From contig JAOPHQ010000898.1 in NCBI GenBank assembly GCA_030340625.1, positions 78,975-142,974 of the forward strand: DNA of 64,000 nt, given 5' to 3'. This document shows, in pieces, positions 1-13,700 of this stretch. The position numbers were made by a program, and so were the translations under genes. This DNA is from Merluccius polli (taxonomy: Eukaryota > Chordata > Actinopteri > Gadiformes > Merlucciidae). The notes under the pieces are model-generated. The model was given only the letters and a program-made list of their open reading frames with translations, had not been told where the DNA came from and made no database searches. Every line of letters starts with the position of its first letter. Position 1 is the stretch's first letter.

Positions 1-70
1 GGCAGAGGGAGATGTAGGCAAATAATGAAGAAAGAGAAAGAGAGCATGTTTTTTTTGGCAAGAGATCATA

Positions 71-101
71 GTGTGTGTGTGTGTGTGTGTGTGCATGCAT
101 G

Positions 102-136
<35 letters not shown>
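71..136. repeat. (TG)n microsatellite with a GCATGC interruption
   Basis: Alternating TG in two blocks separated by a short GCATGCATGCTC spacer. It is a simple dinucleotide repeat with no coding meaning. Confidence 0.95.
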
Positions 137-140
<4 letters not shown>

Positions 141-3100
141 CGAGCACTGCAGCTAACAGGATAAGCATGGTATTGCATGCCAATAGCAAGTAGTGCTTAG
201 GGAAGAAAGAAAGATGAACAAAGCCAACATTGGGGACACAATAATTAAACGCATATTCTTTAAAGAACTGAACTTGGGGTGTATCGTGTTTCATGTTGAC
301 TTACTGCAAGCATCGACATTCGGAGAAGTGATTCAAAAGCGATTTGTGTATCGTGACACAGATCACTTCTTTCAGATCGCTCTTCTTCTACATCTGTGCG
401 GTATCTTAATCCCTTTGTTATCTGGCTTCAGCAGAGAGGTGCACAATCCTAATTACATGATTTAGAAAAACCAAAACATTCACAAAACCTCTTGTAGACA
501 TGTTGCTATCATTGTCGCTGATCCGGCGTGCCCTACTCACGCAATCCCAGCGCCAACTGATCTGGTGTTATTTCATTATGTCTTCAGTGTCTGATGATGC
601 CTCTTTGCCTTTTGCTTCCTAGCAATGTGTGAGAGATTACCTATCTCACTTCTGGCAGGATGCACTTTAAATGTTGCTGTTGAAATAAAAATGAAATATA
701 TTATTGTTGACCCGTTGGTAGGACTGTCCCCCCCCCCCATCGTTCTGCTTTATGATAGTTTTTTACTGCCAATACCATGGGGTCACTCCTCGGTTTATTC
801 CACACCATCTACAGTCCAAATATATATTAAACCTATTAATAAAAACCAAAGGATGGGAGATTTTTTTATCTATGTATTTTTCATGAGTCAGATAAACAGG
901 AATTTGACCGACGGGAGCCATCAGAGTAGAATTGCGCCGGCCTGTTATTTCCAATGGCATTTATGTAAGCATATCAGTTATAAATGCCCTTCTCTGCTCT
1001 TCCCGCTTGATTTCGGCGGAGTTTCCACCCACCGGTTGAAGTTCATCTCATCCTTCGCTGTACACATTGCTCAACACCTCAAGTGTAATCGATAGTCGGG
1101 GGTGATGCGCGCGGGCCATGGCATTTATAGTCGCCGCCCTGACGTAATGACGCCCGGGCGATATTCTACTAAACGACACCGGCACTGGACGCGACACGGC
1201 ACACGTGGAAAAACATGCAGTTAGTTTTTCTGGAGAAAAGGTTATATCTTTCGACAGAAGTCAATATCTTTGAAAGGCATGGCGGCCACTCCTTCCGTGA
1301 ATTGGCCGACAGTCTGTGCCCCCTTTGCGGCGGGGTCGTAAACATGTTTGTATTGACGGACGACTTTAGCACGAACACCACCTCCAACGCGTCCATCTTG
1401 AATGAGAAACGACAGCAACACGAAGGGTAAGAATTAGATATGACATGTGATTTGATGAATTGGACGGCGCGCAGTTTGTGCGCTATGCTTGCCTTTAAAT
1501 TTCAGAGCTGTGCGAAACGCACAACCCCAACACAACAAAAATAGGGAAATTTGACTTTGTGCAGACTAAATCAATGTGGCTATCTCTCCGGATAAAGATG
1601 AGTATTACAGACGTCTATTAATATCGATGAGAAATATAAATATAGCTTGTTCCGAAAACGGCACTTCCTTTTTGAAAAGCTCTTAAGAATGTGTGTTGGC
1701 TAATAATTGCTGATGGTCACCCTTTTGAAGATGAGCTGGAGATTTCATAAGCCGCTCTCCTATTGTGAAGTTTGTTTGAAAGGCTACAGGAAAGCAGTCA
1801 TTGGAATGGGGTTTGCCTGAATTATAATGATTACTTTCACTTTCACATTCATCCCTATTGGATTCCTATGATCTCTCTGCCGCGTGCCAGCCATCCATGG
1901 ATCCAGCCATCTGTTTGTGTACTCTTTTCCCTGTCCTTTTAATGGAGAATATAGTCACAGTCTGCTGTAGCTTACAGCACAATTGAGGAACTCTGGACTT
2001 TTATTTTATGCAGCCATCTTATCGTGATTAAAAGCCCGTCGGGAGACAAGCTTGGCCTTATCTTCAGACGCCGTTATTGGTCATTATCTTCGACTCGCAC
2101 TGCCTCCTCCTCTAAATCTCATCTTTGCTATCCGTCCTTCTCTTCCTTCCTTCCTTCTTTGCTCTCTTCCCTTAATAATAAATATCCAGTGGTGTTTTGA
2201 CACACTCTGCTTTTTATGTTTCATTTTCACATTATTACGTTTTCATATGAAAAAATCAATATTGAATTCAAATGAGGTTGTGGAGCCGCTGTTGAATGTG
2301 TTATTCCTACAATTTGATTTGAAGTTGTTTTCCGCCACTGCTTATTTCCTTCCAATGGATTTGCCTCATCACTTATGTGTTTACTATATTTACATATTTA
2401 CCAAGATATGCACACCCCACCACATCATGTATATCAGCTTATATAGCCTAAACAATTTAGCATACATCCAGTATCTAATATGTTTACCTAGAAATGGTGT
2501 GTGCACTTATGTGCATGTTTTTTCTGTAAGTGAATCTGGATGAACGAAAGAGAGTGGAGGATAGAAATGGGTACTATGATCATTGACATTGATTGGGTTA
2601 AAAACCGCATGAAATAGCATTCAAACAAATGTCACCTGATTTCCTTTTTCCTTCTTCTTTGTTGACAATCTTCTGTGCATGACAGTCCTGGCAACATGAA
2701 ATGGCTTTTAGAGGCCATCTTACATCTTACGTAACCTGACCTATTTCCCAGTAAAAACGGACATAAGAGACAGAGAAAAAAAAACAGATGGGGTGTTATT
2801 TGATACTTCAGATGTGATTGGCGAAAAGTGGACGTACAATAACACCTCTGTGTTATTGCTATCTTGCATTAGCGTTTGTTCACAGTTGCCCGCGTCCCAT
2901 TTTCTTTTTTATACGATGGGAGGAAACTTCTCAAGGACATTATGCTTATTTGAGTTCGATGTTCAATAACGAATAAACAAATAGCCTTGGCATGCTCTGG
3001 CATGCTCGGTAAACAAAATGTAATTTTTCATTTCATTATTACTCTAACAGCCTGTTTCCTTGAATGGGCATCGTATCATTGAAGCGAGAATGACTCGTCA

Positions 3101-3440
3101 CTCGGTTCTGCAAAGGCGATGGAAGCGTTCTGCATTAACGAGATGTCGGACACGGTATCTCTGTAATGGCGTACTCTGTACACAGGCGACGGGTGTACGA
3201 CGCAGAGGTTCATTAATAACAACCAAATTGAAGTCAGCGGGAAAAATGGGCCATGGAAATGTAAAGGTCAGCATAGTAAGTGAAAAAACCACAGACGTGC
3301 CTGTGAGGCTCGGAGACGAAACAGATGGCCATAACAACACAGCCCGAAGTGAAACCGAAACACGGGGGGATGTGGAGACAGTGGTGACTGAGGACAGGTG
3401 GCAGGACTGAAGACAGACAGGTGAGAGATGATAATCACTG

Positions 3441-3441
<1 letters not shown>
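137..3441. other. Unrecognised non-coding sequence, with a CpG-richer patch
   Basis: No gene, RNA or transposon is recognised here. Open frames of 60-160 codons exist on both strands (for example plus-strand 625-1095 and 2052-2543). They lack recognisable domains, and several simply run through low-complexity text. The stretch 1090-1400 is visibly richer in CpG than its surroundings, with gcgcgcggg-like and cgacacgg-like words. It could be a small regulatory island, but no promoter motif set is clear. Confidence 0.5.
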
Positions 3442-3525
<84 letters not shown>

Positions 3526-3531
3526 CGTGCG
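3442..3531. repeat. (GT)n microsatellite, about 90 bp, ending in GCGC/GTGC
   Basis: A near-perfect GT array that grades into GCGCGCGTGTGTGCGTGCGC. This is an alternating purine-pyrimidine tract that can adopt Z-DNA. It creates long Cys-Val and His-Thr pseudo-frames on both strands, which were not annotated. Confidence 0.97.
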
Positions 3532-6245
3532 CACAATCATACACTCCCATACTGACCCTGACATGCGCCGGGTTGATCTGGACAGCGCATTTGGGACACA
3601 TTATCACGCAAGGTGAGACGGTACTCCGTGGTTTTATAGGGCTTGAACCTTGCGACGTCACATCGGTAATGTTTTTTTGTTCATTGGTTAGTAATTAATC
3701 GTGAACAAAATGTGTCATGATGGGGAGACGCTGTTGTGTTTGAAACTGCCACAGCATTTCTCATGTGAGACATGGCAAAAACAAAGTTTTAATGAGCCGA
3801 GCTTATGGTATATTTATGTTGATTTAGGATTTTACAGTGCTACAACTTGAGTCCTCTCAATATGGTGGAATACTTGCCAACAAGACAAATCCCATGATGC
3901 ATTCTGATGTACAAGCCCCATAGTGCAGAGGGAACAGGAACCCTCCTGTTCGGCCTGGCGAATCTCCTCCGTTGTGTCGCCCCCGGGATGATGACGCCAA
4001 AGGGGATAAAGAGCTGGCCTGGCCTCCACCGGAAACGCATAGTTTTTGGTGGCACTTCTTATTCTCAACATTGGGAGAACAAGAAGGGCCCGGGTTGTAA
4101 GGGGTTAAACCACTTGGCTGTCTAAATGCACTGCAGGTTGTGATGGACCCTCCTGCCAAGGTTTCCACTCTTCAAAGGCCAACTTCACCCCGCCAGAAGC
4201 TCTCTGCCCCTCCCGGCATAGTCCCAAGTGGAAAGCTCCTTAAGGAAAGCAGTTTTCTTTTTGGGGGGTGGGGGGGGTTACTAGTCTCTGAGATATAACT
4301 GCTCTCACGCAGGCTCCCCATGCAGACTTCCATCTTCACTGCAAATTCTGCAAAAACACAGCGACCTCGGCCTCATCTTTTAGATATTAAACAAGGACCG
4401 CCTTTTGCAAGGAGTATCTGCCACTGACCTGTAACCCCCAGAAGGTTGTCCAGGCGGACATCCGTGGCCATAAAAGCATCCTGGGAGAGGGCCTACTGGG
4501 GGGGGGGGGGTGAGCGGGGGACTACTTTGGAGGCCAAGCTAGAACAGGTATTCGGCAGAAGAATCAAAAACAGGAGGCAAAATAGGGTGCAAAGGTGAAA
4601 ATAGTAAATAATAAACCACAGAGACTATTGGGAGAAGGCAGGGAGAGGTAAATCGTGATTGTGAACAGGTGGCAGTGCTAATGAGGGATATATGACTGGT
4701 AGACTGTCGTAGTGTAGCTGGTAGTGAAATATCTCTCTAAAATAAATCTTTTTCCACCGATCTTACACCGTGTACACAGTGTTTGTGTTGACGTGTGTGT
4801 GTGTGTGTGTGTGCATCGTACATGGTATATGTCTCAGGGTGGGGTGTTTTCCGTTTCTGCAGTGATCTGTCATTCCATTAAGCCAGTGTCAGCTGGAGAC
4901 GCCTCTCATAACACTATGGATAATGAAACATGATGTTTGTGTTTACAGGCTCTGGAAGCATAGGAGGCGAGTGTTTCCCAAGGATATGCCATCTATCAAA
5001 TAACATCAAAGCCGAGGCTTCATTATACAACACGATGTGACATGATGTGTAAAAGCATTCATGTGTATATTCTGCAGGCGGAAACGGTCTCGACATTTTG
5101 TCTGAAAGAGGAGAAAGCTCTTCATTCGATGTGCGTGTTCTATCAATGTAGGACCATGTTTAATAACAGTCAACCAATCAATCCATGACTTCATTAAATT
5201 AACCAAATGACAAACCACATGAATGTCTAACCGATCCGACTGTAAAGTAGGAATAAAATGCCATTGAGCAATCAAAAAACTATGTTGCTAAAGCCAACAA
5301 AAGCATGACTTGGGTGGCATTCCTAGCCACCGCACATTGCAGTGTGTGCTCCCGTCTCCTCTGGTTTGGTCTTGGAGAATACTGAAGAATGAGTTTAATA
5401 TGGAGGCTTAATAGGGCTACAGTTGGTATTGTTGGTGAGTAAATGTGCCCTATGTCATATTTCTCGAGGCCATACTGATGAATGGAATATATTATACCAA
5501 CCGCGGTGACCATAATAGCTGCCTTACACTCACACAGACTTCTCTGAATTCGACTCCATTGTAATTGAATGAAGGACATGCTGACCTTTATTTCTTTAGC
5601 AAAGGGACCTCACCATTGCTCTCCATAATCAGTAAAGAATAATACATAAGTGGTTTAGCTTCGTGTCATTGGACTCTGCTTCTGCCTAACCTTGCACAAA
5701 GTATTAGCCACCATCAAGTACTGATCCAGTCTATTTTATTTACCAAGCTGTACAGACATGGATGTTCATTCTGTTGTTTTTTTTGCCTGGTATTACTGAT
5801 GCATCACTCGTTATTTTATGGTTGGATTGAATAAACCACTTGGTGCGACCCACTTTTGACAAATCCATTCCCCGAGTTTGCAACACAATTTGTTACTAAT
5901 CTCATATCAAGCAAATGTTGATCTAAGGTTCGTAAATCCAATCATCGCGGTTTAACACTGCGGTGTTTGTGGTTATCACCCTGACGCGTTGGGCATCTGT
6001 ACATGGCCCAAGAAATAATTACCGTGATGAAAATACATCTCTCTGCAGAATCCCTGTCTTCAAAATAAACACCCACTTCTACCGAGAGGACCTCGCATAG
6101 ACTGACCTACCTCAGTATCTCTGAGATGTTACTACTATAGATGAACTATATGCATTTGTATTCATGCAATAGAAAGAGAGCTATAGGAATCAAAACCCAA
6201 GGTCTCTGCACTACAACCTGGCGGTCCACTTGTGTCTGAAAGAAC

Positions 6246-6248
<3 letters not shown>
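3532..6248. other. Unrecognised single-copy-looking sequence
   Basis: Nothing is recognised here. There is a short GT run near 4794-4813, a 13-base G run at 4498-4510, and a moderately GC-rich segment at 3870-4250 with short overlapping open frames but no domain. It may contain conserved non-coding elements, but that cannot be judged from one sequence. Confidence 0.5.

Positions 6249-6302
<54 letters not shown>
6249..6302. repeat. (AT)n microsatellite
   Basis: A perfect AT dinucleotide array of about 54 bp in AT-rich surroundings. Confidence 0.97.
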
Positions 6303-6304
<2 letters not shown>

Positions 6305-7230
6305 CATTGGCCTACATACACAACCTCACATCACACATACTAGATGTTAATATTGTAATTAATAATAATATATTATACTAAATGTGCTGTGTCATGTTAA
6401 AGAGTTCAATTTGTCCTCAAAGAACAACACGACGTGAATATTAATGTGAACACCTTGTAAATGGGGTGGATTGTTTCATGTAAATCCCTCCCTTTGGGAT
6501 TACATCCGATAATCCACTTGACATTTACTACCAGGCTCCGAATCCCAACACATTACAGGAAATACTTTTATCATCCCTATAAACTCGACGAGAGGAGGAG
6601 GAGGAGGGGGAGGGAGGAGGGAGGATGAATGAATATTGCTGTTTGAATGGAAGAGATTGAATAAGATGGAGATATGATTCAGAATGAAGCTCAGGGAATA
6701 GGCTCAGTGTGGCACCATCAACAACAGAGATATGAGGCTGGATTCCTATTGGATGACAGACAACCCTCCCCCCCCCCCCCCCCCACACCCTCTCTCCCAG
6801 CCCACCCTCTCAAACACTGTGCTAGCAGATCAAGAGAACAAAGGGTAGTAGCAGGTCAGGGGAAAATATTTTAGCTCACCTAGTTCACCTTCCTTCGGTG
6901 CTAATCCTTGTTAATCCAGAAAGTCATACTAAAAAAATGCAATATAACATAATTACTACATGCTTAAATTCTCTTGCAATAGCCATTGGATGGATTTGTC
7001 TCTCACGCAATTACGTCATTGCATCTTCCCATGTTTGACCTCCCTGATGCGAATATAAGGGTGGTGTTACACAGTTCACTGCCTATCGCCGCACTTGGTT
7101 TTAGTGCTGTGCCAGCGCTGGAGAGAGGTCTGGCTCTACTCACTTATCATTCTGGCGTAGGGGTAAAAAAAACGCTTCATCTTGTTTGTATTTCTTTAAC
7201 CAATCACAATTGTCTAAGCCCAGGATGCAG
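6303..7230. other. Unrecognised sequence with a 17-base C run
   Basis: No gene is recognised. The interval holds a GAGGAGGAGG-type purine patch (6589-6630) and a poly-C run at 6768-6784. There is a CCAAT-type motif (aaccaatcacaattg) near 7198-7212, just before the foldback element. Confidence 0.5.
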
Positions 7231-7306
7231 GGTATAAGCCCGCCCAGAGCCTGCCATTGGGCGAGTATTACAGTCGCCCAATGGCAGGCTTAGGTGGGTT
7301 CATACC
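7231..7306. repeat. Inverted repeat (foldback), arms about 33 bp
   Basis: The left arm (7231-7264) and right arm (7274-7306) are reverse complements with a few mismatches. The inner 16 bp, gcctgccattgggcga, is perfect. A 9-base spacer (gtattacag) separates the arms. The similarity continues outward (gatgcaggg against gatgtaggg) across a 5-base indel. It could be a small foldback or MITE core, or a cruciform. No target duplication was identified. Confidence 0.8.
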
Positions 7307-7344
7307 AACAACCCTACATCTGGAAAGCCAGACTACATCCCAGG

Positions 7345-7430
7345 TTAACTGTATTGAACTGTATTGAACATTGAACTGTATTGAAAATTGAACCTGTATT
7401 GAACATTGAACTGTATTGTATAGGATTTTC
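7345..7430. repeat. Short degenerate tandem repeat (ATTGAACTGT unit)
   Basis: Five to six diverged copies of a 10-17 bp unit built on 'attgaactgt' and 'attgaacatt'. It is a minor minisatellite-like block. Confidence 0.75.
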
Positions 7431-7458
7431 ATGTTGGATTGAACAAGGATACACAAAC

Positions 7459-8011
7459 AGCATACACACTGACACACACACACACACTTTCCCATAAACA
7501 CATGCACAAGCAGTGTGTACATACACCCATGCAAACAAACCCCCATGCACACAGACACATGCAGACACACACATGCACATGCAGACACACACACACATGC
7601 ACATGTGTGTGTGTGTGTGGGGGAGTGTTTGTTTGTTATAGCGAGAGATTTGCTGCAAATGGATATGACCTTGATGTCAACTTAACATGGTCATATGGAG
7701 GTGAGGGACACTATTGTGTCATTATGTGCGCTCTGATACACTCATACACACACTCGCACTCACACACACTCTCATCTGTCAAAGAGTGATAGGCGGCAGA
7801 CAGCCGGGCATTGATTCTGCTTGTAGAAGATGCAACTCCTAAACACCACAAGCATATGTGTGTATTGCGTACACACACAGTGACACACACAGTGACACAC
7901 ACACACACACACACGCCCACCCACACATAGAGGCTGATGAAGTGCAATAACCAAAAGCCAGTTCATTGATCTTTCTTTCCCAAGCTGCAACTCGGACACA
8001 ATTAAATGATT

Positions 8012-8044
<33 letters not shown>
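7459..8044. repeat. CA/TG-rich compound microsatellite region
   Basis: A cluster of short CA and TG arrays with CATGCACA-type interruptions (7459-7620). Cleaner CA arrays lie at 7870-7916 and 8014-8044. The intervening 200 bp is unique but unrecognised. Confidence 0.85.
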
Positions 8045-8046
<2 letters not shown>

Positions 8047-8679
8047 CTGACTAAGGGCGATCTGCCCTGAGAGATAGTGAAAGATAGAAAAACAGAGACA
8101 GGTGTGAGAACAACAATGAGGAGAGAGAATGAGAGAAAGCAGGATAAAAAACTGAAAGCAAGACAGAATGAGTGGGTGAGTAATTCATAAACGAGAAGAG
8201 GGAGAACGAGAGAAAGGAAATACAAAATATATATTTCCGCAAAAGACATTTAAAAAACACTAAATGCCAGAGATGGTAAGTGATGGAGGGATTCAACAGG
8301 GGGAAAAAAAAGGTACGAAAGAAAAGGCAAAGAAAGAAGAAAGAGACAAGGCAGAGACGGGAACCACAGGAGGAGGTGAAGGAAGGCTGTCAAGACAGGA
8401 ACTTATGCGGTACTAAGCAGGCGTGGATAATTAACATACTAGCAGCACACGACTACATGCCAAGTGAAATTCACATGAACATTGATATTGAATTGTCAGG
8501 AACCAAATAATTAATCCCATGAATAAGGTTATATATAACTCATATATTCCTCATTATTGACTATGTGGTCCAGCTTCTTGATCACATCAAGCACTTGTAG
8601 AGTAAAATTGATAAAACCTCTATTTTGCTTGGTCGTCATTTTTGAGATAACTCAACCTTTTTCCTCCAGTTTTGATTAT
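8045..8679. other. Purine-rich, then AT-rich unrecognised sequence
   Basis: From 8060 to 8400 the plus strand is strongly purine-rich (gagaga, gaaaga and aagaaa words). No repeat unit is fixed, and a Lys/Arg-rich open frame at 8280-8510 follows from that composition. The rest is AT-rich and unrecognised. Confidence 0.5.
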
Positions 8680-8990
8680 TATATTAGATTAGATTAGATT
8701 GTACTTTATTCATCCCACAACGGGGAAATGTACTTGTTACAGCAGCAGAAAAGTGTAATACACACTACAGAATTAAAAGTAGAAAGGGCAAAAACACAAC
8801 GAACAGACATAAGTATCTTATAATCTACACAATAAATAGAAAACAATCAACCTGCAACAGGCAATGTGCAAAAGCGAGTACTGAGGATAAAAAGTGGCGT
8901 GATATGAAACGTATTGTCAAGTAAGTGACCACGATATGAAAATATTGCAATGTAAAGTGACCATGGTATAAATAATATTGCAAAAATAAG
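8680..8990 (-). mobile_element. LINE 3' tail (teleost CR1/L2-like), partial
   Basis: Read on the minus strand, this ends in 'gggatgaataaagtacaat' followed by a TCTAA-type short tandem tail. That is the arrangement at the 3' end of many teleost LINEs, where a GGG(A/G)TCAATAAAGT-like block precedes a short microsatellite. A related copy lies at 24,366. Only the 3' non-coding part is present and no reverse transcriptase is visible. The exact family is not determined, and the inner boundary is approximate. Confidence 0.55.
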
Positions 8991-9117
8991 TGACCATTAT
9001 ATATGCAGTGGGTGATTGCAGGTTTGACCCTAATGTGCTGTATCTGTCTGTGAGCTGCGTTCAAGATCAGCACAGAAGCTCAAACTTTAGCAGTGCCGGT
9101 GTGCGGTGTCTCACTTT

Positions 9118-9142
9118 CCCCCCCCCCCCCCCCCCCCCCCCC
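9118..9142. repeat. Poly-C run, 25 bases
   Basis: An uninterrupted run of 25 C on the plus strand. It is one of an unusual number of such runs in the window. Confidence 0.97.
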
Positions 9143-10318
9143 ATCCCAAATTCGGCCCTCCTCCTTGGGCCATAGGTGCCACTCGCCCCTCGTGTTTGGT
9201 AACGCGCGCCGCCTGCCATTGATCTGCATCGTATTGGACACCTCGCCTTGACTCGGTTATCCCGCGGCGGGGAATGAAGTTTCGCTAGGAGAGGGGAGCC
9301 GGTAACCTTGGCGGTTAAAGTGCTACACTCAGCCGATTATGTTGCGCAAGGTTGCCCGCTCTACCCTAACCTCCCCCCCCCGCCCGCCCCCTCGTTCTCT
9401 CTCTCCCTCCCTCACCCTCACCCTCTCCTATCTTTCATATTTTCTCTCCTTTATTTATTAATTTTTTTTGTTCAAGGTTTCCCAAACGGCAAGGCTGTTT
9501 TTTTTTTTTAAAGACTTTCAGCTCCATGTCAAATGGAAAGAGACAACGTACACAGACCTGTTGTTCTTTTTTTTGTTATCCGTCCCTACCTTTTATTAAT
9601 AACCGTATTAACTCTAAACATGATGGCGATTACCGTGAAATAGATGCTATAGAGGTGATTATTCGATGACTGCAACTACCAAGGGCGAGGTTTTTATGGC
9701 ACTGTTGGGATTTTGCTTGTCGACTCCGGGCTCCAGAGTTGCAGAGGTTTATTTTGCCTGTGAAATAGTGTCATGTGCTAGTGTGTTGTTTTTAGCGACC
9801 CCCTGCTGTATATATTGACGTACGGGTGCATGTGTGAGTGTGTGTGTGTGTGTGTGATGACATGTTTTGTATACACATGTTAATGTACTTTATTCGATTT
9901 TTTTTTTTTTTCTTGGTTTCTCTGCGCTTCAGCGGCTTAATCCTCTTGTTTCTGTTATCAGTCAAACGGTGATAATCAACTCCGGTGAGAGTTAATTTGC
10001 ACCTGCCAAACGCAAATCATTTATTCGCATCAGACTTCTTATTTGTAGACAATGACTTAATACATTGTTAATACGGTGTTTTGACTACCCTGATATCTTC
10101 GGCGGAGAAGACGTGTGAAGGGCTTGAAAATGAACCTTGATATAAAATAAATGCTCAAGTCGGAATCCTATCCATCTAGGCCGTGATATCATCTAGCGTG
10201 AAGCGGTAGCAGGTCGTCTGGCTGATGGAGGTAGGATTTATGTATTATTGTCAAGTCCCTCCCATAATCCACTGGATGGACCATGTTATATTGTTGCCAG
10301 GGGAGATAAACAGACACA
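9143..10318. other. Unrecognised sequence
   Basis: The segment 9160-9310 is CpG-richer (gcgcgccgcc, cccgcggcggg). The remainder is ordinary AT-rich sequence with short poly-T runs. No gene or transposon is recognised. Confidence 0.5.
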
Positions 10319-10336
10319 GGGGGGGGGGGGGGGGGG
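10319..10336. repeat. Poly-G run, 18 bases
   Basis: A run of 18 G on the plus strand. It is one of only two long runs in the window where the G is on the plus strand. Confidence 0.96.
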
Positions 10337-10732
10337 TGTCTGTGGGCTGTGGAAAATGAAAATGAGGCTGTTTGTAATGTTTTCCATTTTGATTTAATGA
10401 AGGAAAAATAAAAAAAACAGTACATTTCACCAATGTAGCTTGCAATGGAAACTAATAAGAGGGCAAAACATGAAAAGACACTATCACAGAAATCCAGAAA
10501 AATGTTTTCAATAATATATTATAACATATTACAATAACATGGTGAGTTCTGGATAAGTTAGACAAAGTCAGAACACAAGTGGAGACAAAAAAAACCTCTG
10601 GAAAGTTCTACATTAATTAATAATGATTTGAGTTCAACTAAGCAAAGCTAATGGAAACTATTATCTTTGTTTTTGGTCCCCTGCTTTTCCTCTCTTCATT
10701 TCACTCTAAATTTTCCTCCTTCACCCTCCATT

Positions 10733-10735
<3 letters not shown>

Positions 10736-10770
<35 letters not shown>
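10736..10770. repeat. (CT)n microsatellite
   Basis: About 35 bp of CT dinucleotides in pyrimidine-rich surroundings. Confidence 0.95.
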
Positions 10771-10773
<3 letters not shown>

Positions 10774-13700
10774 ACCACAAATACAGTGACAGTCTTATAT
10801 CCACTACTTTTCCTACATTTCTTCCTATTCTCCTTTATTTCTCTTTTCCCGTTGTTTTCTGTCCCCATCTTTCTTCCTACCTCGACCATCCTCTCCCTCA
10901 CTTTAGAAATATATTGGGGTGACTTGGACCATGAAATTAAAATATTAGTGAGTGACGTCCACTGAATATTTCCAATTCTTTGGAAAAAGCAAATGAAAAA
11001 AGCACTGAAATAAAGAAAGGGCAGTCAAAGGGGAGATCAACGGTTCGACAATGTATTTTGTTAGACAAAGACAACAAAGGATAATCCCAATAACCCTTAT
11101 TTGAGTTTTTTGTCACCTACTGTGTGAAAAGTTAGCAAGCCGAGTCGGTCAGGTTCACTGGATCATCTACACAAAGCCACCATATCATTTCCAATATAGA
11201 TATCTCCAATTTGCTCGAATGTTGGTAGAAATAAAATAAAAATCCTTTATTTATTAATGGTCTTCCAATTGCAAATTAGTAAAGTCATGTTGTCTAAAAA
11301 TATTTTAAAAAATGTAACAGTTAACCTTAAACAATTAAACATTTTTATTTTATTTTTTATTACATTTTTTAAAGCGTTTTCATGTCATTTCTTGTCATTT
11401 TGATGAATCTTTAACTGGCTATCACAGTGTCACAGTTCACGTGTGAACAACAGCGACGGGGTTAAAGGTCAGCATCTGCTTTGCGTCTCTTTTCAAGGTG
11501 CAACAACCACAAATACAAGTTGTTGCTCTTTCAAGCCGAAGGCCAACGTTTGCTCACTGAACATGACCCCTACGTTTACAGCTACGATAGTTTATTTAAT
11601 TTTAAGCAAAATCGGAAAAAGCAGATCACTATGTTGAAAACCTGTGTGGAACAGATAGGGTGACAGCATGTCAGCAACACTGATAGACCACTTTAATTAG
11701 CTCCTTTGGAAAGCAGCCAGCTGGAAACCATTTGACCAATCACATACTGTCCTGCGCATGTGGCCCTCCTGTTGTCAATCACCAGAGTGCATGTCAGCAA
11801 TAAGTGAAGTTGGCCCCCTGACTGGCTGTGAAAACTCAGGTCAAACCATGTGTGCACGGTAAACGGCAAGAGAGCGGGGGTAAAGGTTGGGAAATGTGTT
11901 TTAGCTTTCCTCTAAACTTACTTAGTATCGGTTTTATAGCTCCTAAAACATGCTGACCTGAACTATAACGTTAACCACACCCAAAGGAAACACATCTGCT
12001 TAAGCTTAAATCATTACTTTCTTTCCTTTTTCTTGGTAATTTTTTTACCCAGGCTTTTTCAGTCTACAGTTTATTCCTTGAAACAGATAATTAATGTTAT
12101 TATTTATTAAGAAGAATACATTTACACCAATAATAATATTAACAATTATGCTTTTTTCTGAATTGTATTGCTTTTCTTATCTTTTTTACATTTTTCTTCC
12201 CTTTATTTGTAACATTTAGGAAATGAGTACTTTGCATGGCTCCCTTTGCTAGAATTACTCATCTGCTTCTCGTTTGGTGGGAATGCGTGACTGACTGACT
12301 GACTGCGTCTGACCCAGTAGCCTATTTTTTTCCACATGCTGACTGTCAGACTGACTGTCAGACTGAAAGAGACAGACAGTCTCACCATTGTCCTGCCAGA
12401 CTGTCCAGTGGGTGGTGTTGGTATGCAGGCTTTTAGCTTGGATGGACAAGTTCATTTGAGAGCATAACATCAATCACAGTCCATTATAGGCATTTTAACA
12501 TTTTCATTATCTCTAAAATAACAACATAAAGATAGCATTGATATATTTTTGCATCTGCAGTTGCTCCGTATGTTGAATGCTTTGAGTGTTTTCAGCTTTA
12601 CTTACTCAACAACTTACAAAGTCGCTTTGGACAAAACTTGATGTGGCTGATATTTGGGTTGCACTTTAATTTGTACAATTATAAATTATAAATATATGAA
12701 TACATCTATACAAAACAAATCTGCATAATCCTTTTCAGCTACAGTACAACCGTACATCATGGGTTAATTATGTAAACATGATCTAATGCTTCATTCATAA
12801 ATAAACATTAAACATGGCATTTATGTAGATATAACTGGACATTAACAACAACAAATTGTTCCATATCACTACTAATGATGAATTCATTATATAAAATACT
12901 TTGCAATAATATTGTCTTATTTATTTCATATTTAACTAACAGTCTGTCAATTGCTTACAAATTACAGTTGTTATTATAAGGCGTTGCTAAATTATTCATT
13001 AATTTGTCTCTGGAAACCAATTTTGGTAATACGATTATTTCATGATATTCATACTTCAGAGAATGTATTTTCTGTTGTTGCTTGAGACATAACCAAATAG
13101 CATAGTTTCTGATAACACAGACTATAATTTACTTGCCCCATGCGTCCCTTTCAATGAGTATAGTGAGAGACATTTCTTTTCTCCCAATGGTTATGAGTAC
13201 ACTTTACAGTAGAAAACATTAAATGTACCGACATTACAAGCTGCCAAATAACCCACCATGATTACTTAATTGTCTTGAAACAGTGACGTTTCTGAGCGAG
13301 AAAATCCTAAATAAGATCCCAGCTGAGCCCAAATAGCCAAAGAGGACAGAGAAAAGTCTCAGACATGGAGTCACTCAGATACTAGTCTCACAAATCACAC
13401 TTTAGATAACCTTTTGAAACTCATTGAAAGTCTAATAGCAGATGAGCCGGTGATTAAACAACGTCACTGTCCGATTCTCAAGCAGACTGCCTTCATGAAA
13501 TAACACCTTTAAAGGTTAATTCATGAGGTTTTCAATGAATTAACCATAATTAGTTTCCACACATTGTTCCCATAATAAAAACTAAATAGCACAATGGGAA
13601 ATTCCACCACCACTTGCCCTTTTTAGACCATTCACACCATTCATGATGCGAATGTAAATATTGTCCATAATGTTATGTGATGTGATTATTCCCAGAGCTT

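Noticed and set aside
625..1095. 156-codon plus-strand frame
   Set aside because: No domain, signal or homologue is recognised. Length alone is weak evidence in AT-rich non-coding DNA.
3098..3661. 187-codon minus-strand frame
   Set aside because: Its centre is a His-Thr translation of the GT array, and the flanks show no domain.
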